This document shows, piece after piece, positions 58,377 through 64,000 of a DNA stretch of 64,000 bases. Origin of the DNA: Blasia pusilla. Taxonomy: Eukaryota > Marchantiophyta > Marchantiopsida > Blasiales. The DNA lies in NCBI GenBank assembly GCA_050084515.1, contig CM114274.1:25668001-25732000 (forward strand). Reading direction: 5' to 3'. The translations under genes and the position numbers were made by a program. The stretch's first letter is position 1; every line of letters starts with the position of its first letter. Under the pieces are notes generated by a model that worked only from the letters and a program-made list of their open reading frames with translations, was not told the origin of the DNA and made no database searches.

Positions 58377-61300
58377 TCAATCCAAGGTTTCTACGTTACG
58401 AAGACTCCCCTTCGCATCGCTTGACTTGAGGCAAGCCTCAATTACTGCTACGTCACACAATGCTTCTGCCACGGAGCTTCGACTGTCGGCTGTGCTTGCA
58501 TCCTTGCCCTGTAGTAACACCATAACGAGGAGGTTGAGACTACTCTCTAATAATCTTACGCCTTTTCATCTGTATTGGAACTACTAAATCCACCAGCCGC
58601 GTCACCAGAGAGCTCAAGACTAACGGATTCCTAAACTCGAAACAACATACGTTTCTAAAGTTCTGGAGAAACTACGTAATTGGCTAGAGATTTATTCACC
58701 TGGTAGACCACGTTCTGAACATCTCTTGCAAAGGCCTTTATTTCCGCCTGCACTCCTTCAAATGGACCAAAAAACTTCTGCACTTTCCCGTCAATTGGAT
58801 AGTATTGCACCTGTACCACCACCGGGCTCAAAGTGAAATAAGAAAACTTATTGGAATTAACTTACCATGGTGTACAAGAGGAGTAAAAGGAGACTCACCG
58901 AGGCAGATGAACTTAAAATCTACAGGAGAAAAATTCATGTGCTATGAGAGCCACACGTAATTAAGCATTCCACAGATAATTGCGGAACTTCGTCCACGTG
59001 CATCACTGGAGCACTGATCACTCATACTTTCGAATTTGAACCTCATATGCCAAACAAGCCAACCAGTTAAACCGAGCTCTAAAAATTTTAGGAAAGTTGT
59101 GGCTATGAGATTCCGTCCAGGTGACGTAGTCAAAAGGAGTTAGGTTGAAATACTCGCTTCTCAAATACTCCACGAGGAAAGGTGGTCCTGTATTGGTACA
59201 AACAACCATGACTTGACATTCAGGACACAAGGAGAGATCGTCTCTACCAGATAACCATGTTTCCCATCTTGTACGCCGCGTTCAACGTCGACTGTTCCTT
59301 TCGAGCAAAGGACTCGCCATCCGACCTGTTCAAGTCCAACGCTCTGTAAGGAACTCAATCAAGCTTTAAGTCACAAAAGATCTCTCACACTCTGGCCTTG
59401 GAAGGCGGAATGATAGCTTTTGGTGTGTAAGCACAGGAGCAGAACATCTAGTCTGGCAACTTACCGCAAACTGGATGATACAGCAAGGACAGTGGAAATA
59501 TCTAGGAACAGCTCAAAAGGTAAATTAAATATCCAGTAAGGGAACCAAACCTTTTTGGTTGCAGCAGAATAAGACATCACCAAGGTTCCTGTGCATCCAT
59601 TGCTCATTTGGCTGCATGATTCCAAGACAAGCCAACTTAAACAAACCATTACCTGCCCCATACAGTCGGGAAACGCTTCCTTTCTAGATTTTCTGATAAA
59701 ACCAGGATTCAGTGGAATCACAAACTGATTGTTTTCATATCAGCACAAGGTCTACACTAAATGAAGCTCAATATATCCTACCACGTACGTTGCCCTATTA
59801 CAGCATAAAACATGTTTGAGTGGAGTATGTACAACACAATAACTCCATCACTACACCTTTCATAAAGGATTATGGCTGTTCAATATAAAGCTGCCCGTAT
59901 TGAATCTAGAGATGGCTGTTGGAAGTAACCGTAATGAGCCGACGGAAAGTGTGACCACTTACAACAAAGCAGTGAGATTGTCAGGAGGTGGCAAGCTCGG
60001 TTCCAGATGACGTGCAAATGCTGATATTGATGTCACCTCAGCACCAGTTATCTGCAAGGAACTTGCGAGACAAATTGAACACCTTGGAATGACCTTCGAA
60101 AAGTGAGGAACCAAATGTTATACTGCACAACCCTACAGATACAAATCTGACAGAGACACAAAGGCAGCACAGCGACTTCTTGGTCTGCAGGATCTGGAAA
60201 TTCTATGTTCAGAAAGAAATCTATCTCCATTTTTTACCTTTTCAAGATAGGATGTGAGAATCACAGAGAAGGAAATGTAGCTATGATTTGGACACAAAAT
60301 GAGCCGGATAGACGGAGGAAAATTGTTGAGAAAATTTCATCCTACACTGAAAATAATGTTCAAAATCTATGAGTGACTCCTCAAGGATGCAGGGATAACA
60401 GGCCAAGCCATATCCAGAAGAGAGAGAATATCCAGATAAAGTGTTGCACCATTTTCAACGTATAAGAAAAATCTCCGATCCCTTCTACAACTCAGAGTAT
60501 AAAGAGATGCTTCACTACCAAATTGATATCAAAAAAAAAAAAAGGAGCGCTGCATCGGCCTGGAAATATATATATATATATGAATGAGACGCATTATGGA
60601 GGGGCATTTTTCTTTTAAACTGCAGCATATTGGAGGGAAAGGGGCTACACGGGTCGAGTAAATACCAGTCGCAAACCAGCCGCAAAGTGTACTCCTCCGT
60701 CTAGCACAAACCCACCCTGTATCCAACGAAAACATACAAATATGTGTAAATAGTTGATAGGTCATAGAAAACAACGAGAAGTCGTGTGGATACACTCAAG
60801 AGACACGAGGCAATACATCGCTCGAAATTTTTGAGACTGGAAATGTCAAATCAACAGAAGCTGGGCGCCCAACCTTCATAATTGGGTCTCGACGCCACGC
60901 GCTTGAGAAGTATACATTGGTACGGTTCATAGCAGCCTCAGCAGTCACGTGCACCGAATACACCTCTCCAGCTTCCTTCACCCATTTCGCAGCCTGTACA
61001 TCAACAGCACAGTTGTAGGACAATGTCGTCCCAACTTCAATTCTCATACTAGAGAAAACACAATCCACGGATTGCAAACCGCATGGCCAGGGATTTCAAA
61101 GCTGGACAAGTCAAAACACCTGCTATACCACCTTTCCATAGAGTAGAACGCCGCTGGAGATGGTCAGAGATCTTCGTGAGAGGCAATTTTCTTGGAAGGA
61201 TGTCTGAACCAGAGCGTAGATCATTTTACCTTCACCAATGCAGGCTCAAACCGATAGTTCTCAGCAACAGCCCATATTGGTCTTGGAACTCCCGGCTCGG

Positions 61301-62879
61301 AGAGTTGAGAATACTTTTCCAAAACGGATTTGACTTCAGTGACATCTGTAAATCGCAACAGATGTGAGGTTTGTTGGTGAGAACTATAAGATTGGCCAAA
61401 TGCCATACTAACTATGGAAAGAGCCGATCTTCACTGTACTATTCAAATACCAAAAAATTTAATTAGCAAACGTACAGGGATCCACAAAGGAAAAATACTA
61501 ACACAAGCCATAGAACTGAGAGTAGCAAAATCACAGATTACGTAAGGAGGTCTTAAGAACAAGAAGGGTAGGCTTTCATCCAGGTTGTGATACATCAGTG
61601 CATGAGATGCTTACTTGTACCAACAGGCTTTTCTTCAACATCAGCCACAAGGGTGACGTACAGTCGGTTCCACAGGAATGAACACGAATATTAGTAAACA
61701 AAGGCCTGCAATAAATATGACATAATTCTGATACTGATGTGAACATATCTCTGACGCACATAAACAAGGACTCTGACTAAGTGAATTTATTTCGGATTTT
61801 GTAATGAAAATATCCCGACCTCCATGGAACGCCAACTGTGCCAACAACGACATTGAAGCAAACTTTCCCCAAGGAAAGCAAATTCTGGGCTATAAGGATT
61901 GTACAATATACGTCATCTATTTCGTTTATATGATCGCTGCTTTTTAGATCAATATGCATAGGAAGCAGGAAAATATGTCGGCCAATTTCTCAAAGGATAT
62001 AATCGAATATGAAGGGATCCAGAATCTGAAAATTTAGAAAATCGACACGCACAGAAATTTAAGCCGCTTAAAGATCATTACCTTGTAGTACATGCTTTCC
62101 TGCTTTGAGTGATCTGATGACGAAGTCAAGCTGGAATAAGATACAAAGCACTTTGTGAATACTTATCTTTCCATGATACGTCTCCTAAAGCCTCCTAAAT
62201 TGCGAGAAAAAGTCAGATTGTGTAAACTCTTAAGTATCGATTTGAAGACTCAAAGTGCTAGGCAGAGTTGAAGTGCAAAATATCTCATGTCCTAAAAGAT
62301 ATCTTAAAATAGTCCTGACCTAACCTCTCCAGTTTCAACAACTTGCCTCCACCATATAGCTTCTTCCTCAAACGAGTGTCAGAATAGCTTTCATCAAAAC
62401 CACAGGCACGAATGAATAAACCTGGACTTGAGCGGGAAGGACAATAGTGACTCCATGAATACTTTCATCTGCAAGGATTTCCTCCAAACCAGCATCGCCC
62501 CACTTCGCTTGCACGTCAGGCGAAAAGTCTTTCACCAGTAGCGCTCCCTCGATCGCAACTTCCTGGGGTCGTCATATATATTTTCAGGCTCACGAAGAAG
62601 TATTTACAAACGCTAATCTATGATTCCAGAAGAATCAAGACTATTAGCAGTCCACCAAGATGATCTTCAGAAAGTTGTTGCTGCTGAGGAGGATACTTGA
62701 AAGGGAATTACTCAAGAACCTTTCAAGTCAGTGATGCTCGTGACGAGACATACCTGAGATCGACTCCACACAGCTCGTAGACTCACGGTATCAGCCAATG
62801 CTCTGAAATTGGGTACATATTGCTGACATGCGAACACGCCTGCTCCCAACAAAGCCAGTCCGGGCTTCGGTTCCACCAT
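58377..62879 (-). CDS. GFO/IDH/MocA-family NAD(P)-dependent oxidoreductase
   Basis: Twelve coding exons join in phase: 62879-62754, 62562-62422, 62130-62082, 61632-61615, 61345-61230, 60993-60874, 60716-60666, 60051-59963, 59611-59551, 59325-59248, 58810-58700 and 58508-58377. The product is 363 aa, the usual length of the plant single-copy oxidoreductase family. The N-terminal Rossmann fold shows ALLGAGVF (residues 9-16). The family EKP motif, whose Lys is catalytic in characterised relatives, is at residues 106-108 after GKHVLQ. The plant-conserved WAVAENYRFEP lies at 136-146, and D-x3-H (Asp196, His200) sits in the C-terminal domain. Late signatures are NGCTGTLVMSYS, KGTVDVERGVQDGKHGY and ALCDVAVIEACLKSS. 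The ATG at 62879 gives a family-typical short N terminus; a splice acceptor six bases upstream shows that exon 1 is untranslated. Introns are GT-AG, one with a weak donor (GTTGGG after 60874). No stops were found, so it looks functional. Cytosolic location and substrate (a sugar or polyol derivative) are not shown by sequence. Confidence 0.93.
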
Positions 62880-62885
62880 TGATAC

Positions 62886-63860
62886 CTGTCAGCTAAGCAC
62901 ATACCACAATTATTCACCAGAATAAGAATTTCCATGCAATAAAAAAAACTATAGCTGAGACTGCCTCGAGATATCAGAAGGCACGCAAAAGCACGACCAC
63001 GCACAACTTTACACTGGAGAAGCGACAAAAAATCCTTATGCTTTGAATCTCTAGATCAGGAGGGCACAAACAATTGAACGCTCATTCGGGAATCTAAAAG
63101 AAGGACGCAGTAGATCTCGCTGCATGTAGGAAGTACATCGTCAAACCCAGCCACTTCAAGGGAGCCAGCAGGGACACAAAAACGCGGTAGAGAAAATTCT
63201 CAAAAGATGTACATTTTAGTCTCATTTCTTAAGCATCCCTCTCTACACAAACATGGGAAAAACAGAAAGGATCCAGACCCCAATCTGATCAGAGTTTCTT
63301 GATCACTAATGTGCCTGTTCACCAGACTGTTCCTCGCATTCCGTCGCAACAATACATCAGACTTATCACATTGTGCGCCAAATAAGAGCTAGCGCTGAAT
63401 ATTTGAAAATCCTTCTTCACAAAGGTCAAAAACTCAAACTGCAGCCTCAACAGTTTTATTTCATCCACACGCATCACATCCGGAATTGACTCACCAAACT
63501 CCGTCCACAACTGCTGTAATTCGACTCGCGCACAGCCTGCCAAACAGACTCCCTTCTTTGAAATCTTTGATCGAAATTCCCGGTTACAAGCCTTCCGATC
63601 GTATGGATCTAAATCGCTTAAGACGTTGTCTCGCTGAATCACTGCAGCGCCACTTCCCTTTCCACTGACCGCTCCTTCCATCCACACATAATAACAGAGG
63701 AGGCACGAGTCCCTGACTGGGACGTGCGCGGTTCGTCGCAGTCGGCTGTTCCCGTAACGTGGACGCAGTAAACTGCAGTTCCTATTTCCGGATTTCAGTA
63801 AATTTTTATTACTCCCTTTCTCTTTAATACTATAGTAGTGTGAAGCCGGTGTCATCCACG
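62886..63860 (-). promoter_or_regulatory. 5' UTR intron and upstream region of the oxidoreductase gene
   Basis: A consensus donor GTGAGTC lies at about 63494 and the acceptor CTGACAG at 62886, consistent with a leader intron of about 600 bp. An open minus frame (63855-63319, 178 codons; internal Met at MEGAVSGKG) covers the leader exon. Spliced to the next exon it would be out of phase with the oxidoreductase, so it is either an upstream ORF or chance. Confidence 0.45.
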
Positions 63861-64000
63861 GGAATATTAATTATGGTGAGCAATAAAAAAAGTTTTTAAG
63901 AGTTTTGGTTAGTGAATAGGTGAGTGAAGGGAGGGAGTGGATTAATGAAATTTCACACAAATTCAAATTTATTTTTCCGTTTTTCTTAACATGTGAAATA
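63861..64000. other. AT-rich end of window
   Basis: Nothing recognised. Confidence 0.5.

Noticed and set aside
59018-59230. Extra exon candidate of the oxidoreductase (VVCTNTGPPFL frame)
   Set aside because: Joining 59248 directly to 58810 keeps phase and matches family spacing; this stretch fits an intron.
59326-59345. Upstream acceptor adding six residues (SVGLEQ) to an oxidoreductase exon
   Set aside because: The downstream acceptor at 59325 gives family-like spacing; the longer form remains possible as an alternative.
1-64000. CRISPR arrays, bacterial operons or prophage
   Set aside because: No spaced direct repeats of that kind; introns, LTR elements and Helitrons show eukaryotic DNA.

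Overview
The window looks like plant nuclear DNA. It holds two intron-rich genes that can be followed exon by exon, both on the minus strand: a plant-type equilibrative nucleoside transporter (ENT; 8 coding exons, 420 aa, 13810-20291) and a GFO/IDH/MocA-type NAD(P)-dependent oxidoreductase (12 coding exons, 363 aa, 58377-62879). An intronless plus-strand ORF for a multi-pass membrane protein of unknown family (425 aa, 42323-43600) is a third probable gene. Mostly short GT-AG introns, low gene density and AT-rich repeat-filled spacers suggest a streptophyte, perhaps a non-seed land plant; the lineage is inference.

The main discovery is at the left end. Positions about 950-9955 (minus strand) hold a decayed Ty3/gypsy LTR retrotransposon whose gag-pol carries a complete C5 cytosine DNA methyltransferase (DNMT3-like) domain between the protease and the reverse transcriptase. 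Motifs I, IV (PCQ), VI (ENV), VIII, IX and X are readable in order. Gag, zinc knuckles, protease and most of the methyltransferase share one frame; the end of the methyltransferase and RT/RNase H share a second. Damage is limited to point stops and two frameshifts inside the coding region, and the 3' LTR is missing. The 5' region also holds a 52-nt block alignable without gaps to plant 5S rRNA, antisense to the element. Retrotransposon-encoded methyltransferases have been reported in dinoflagellates and charophyte algae; this looks like another case, with the domain inside a gypsy polyprotein.

The rest is layered transposon debris. There is a related solo-type LTR at 9949-10830, a second at 29362 onward, and a chromovirus 3' end with GPY/F module, chromodomain, polypurine tract and 1074-bp LTR at 46022-48560. 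A chromovirus RT fragment lies at 22443-22772. A ZNF862-like hAT transposase pseudogene lies at 49525-51290. GC-rich hAT-type MITEs carry readable 8-bp target duplications (22207, 28780, 30084, 39216, and weaker ones at 27084, 31003, 44468). Short non-autonomous Helitrons show the A|TC...CTAG|T signature (14266, 25928, 38667, 44736, 56847); one sits in the last ENT intron.

Layout: 1-905 AT-rich spacer; 950-9955 DNMT-gypsy; 9949-10830 opposing LTR; 11.6-11.9 kb GC-rich island; 13.8-20.3 kb ENT; 20.3-34 kb repeats; 34-36.3 kb GC-richer single-copy-looking DNA with a TATA-like box; 36.3-39.9 kb AT-rich; 39.9-43.7 kb GC-richer DNA with the membrane-protein ORF; 44-51.5 kb transposons; 51.6-53.3 and 54.8-55.7 kb two islands without a convincing gene; 58.4-63.8 kb oxidoreductase and its 5' region.
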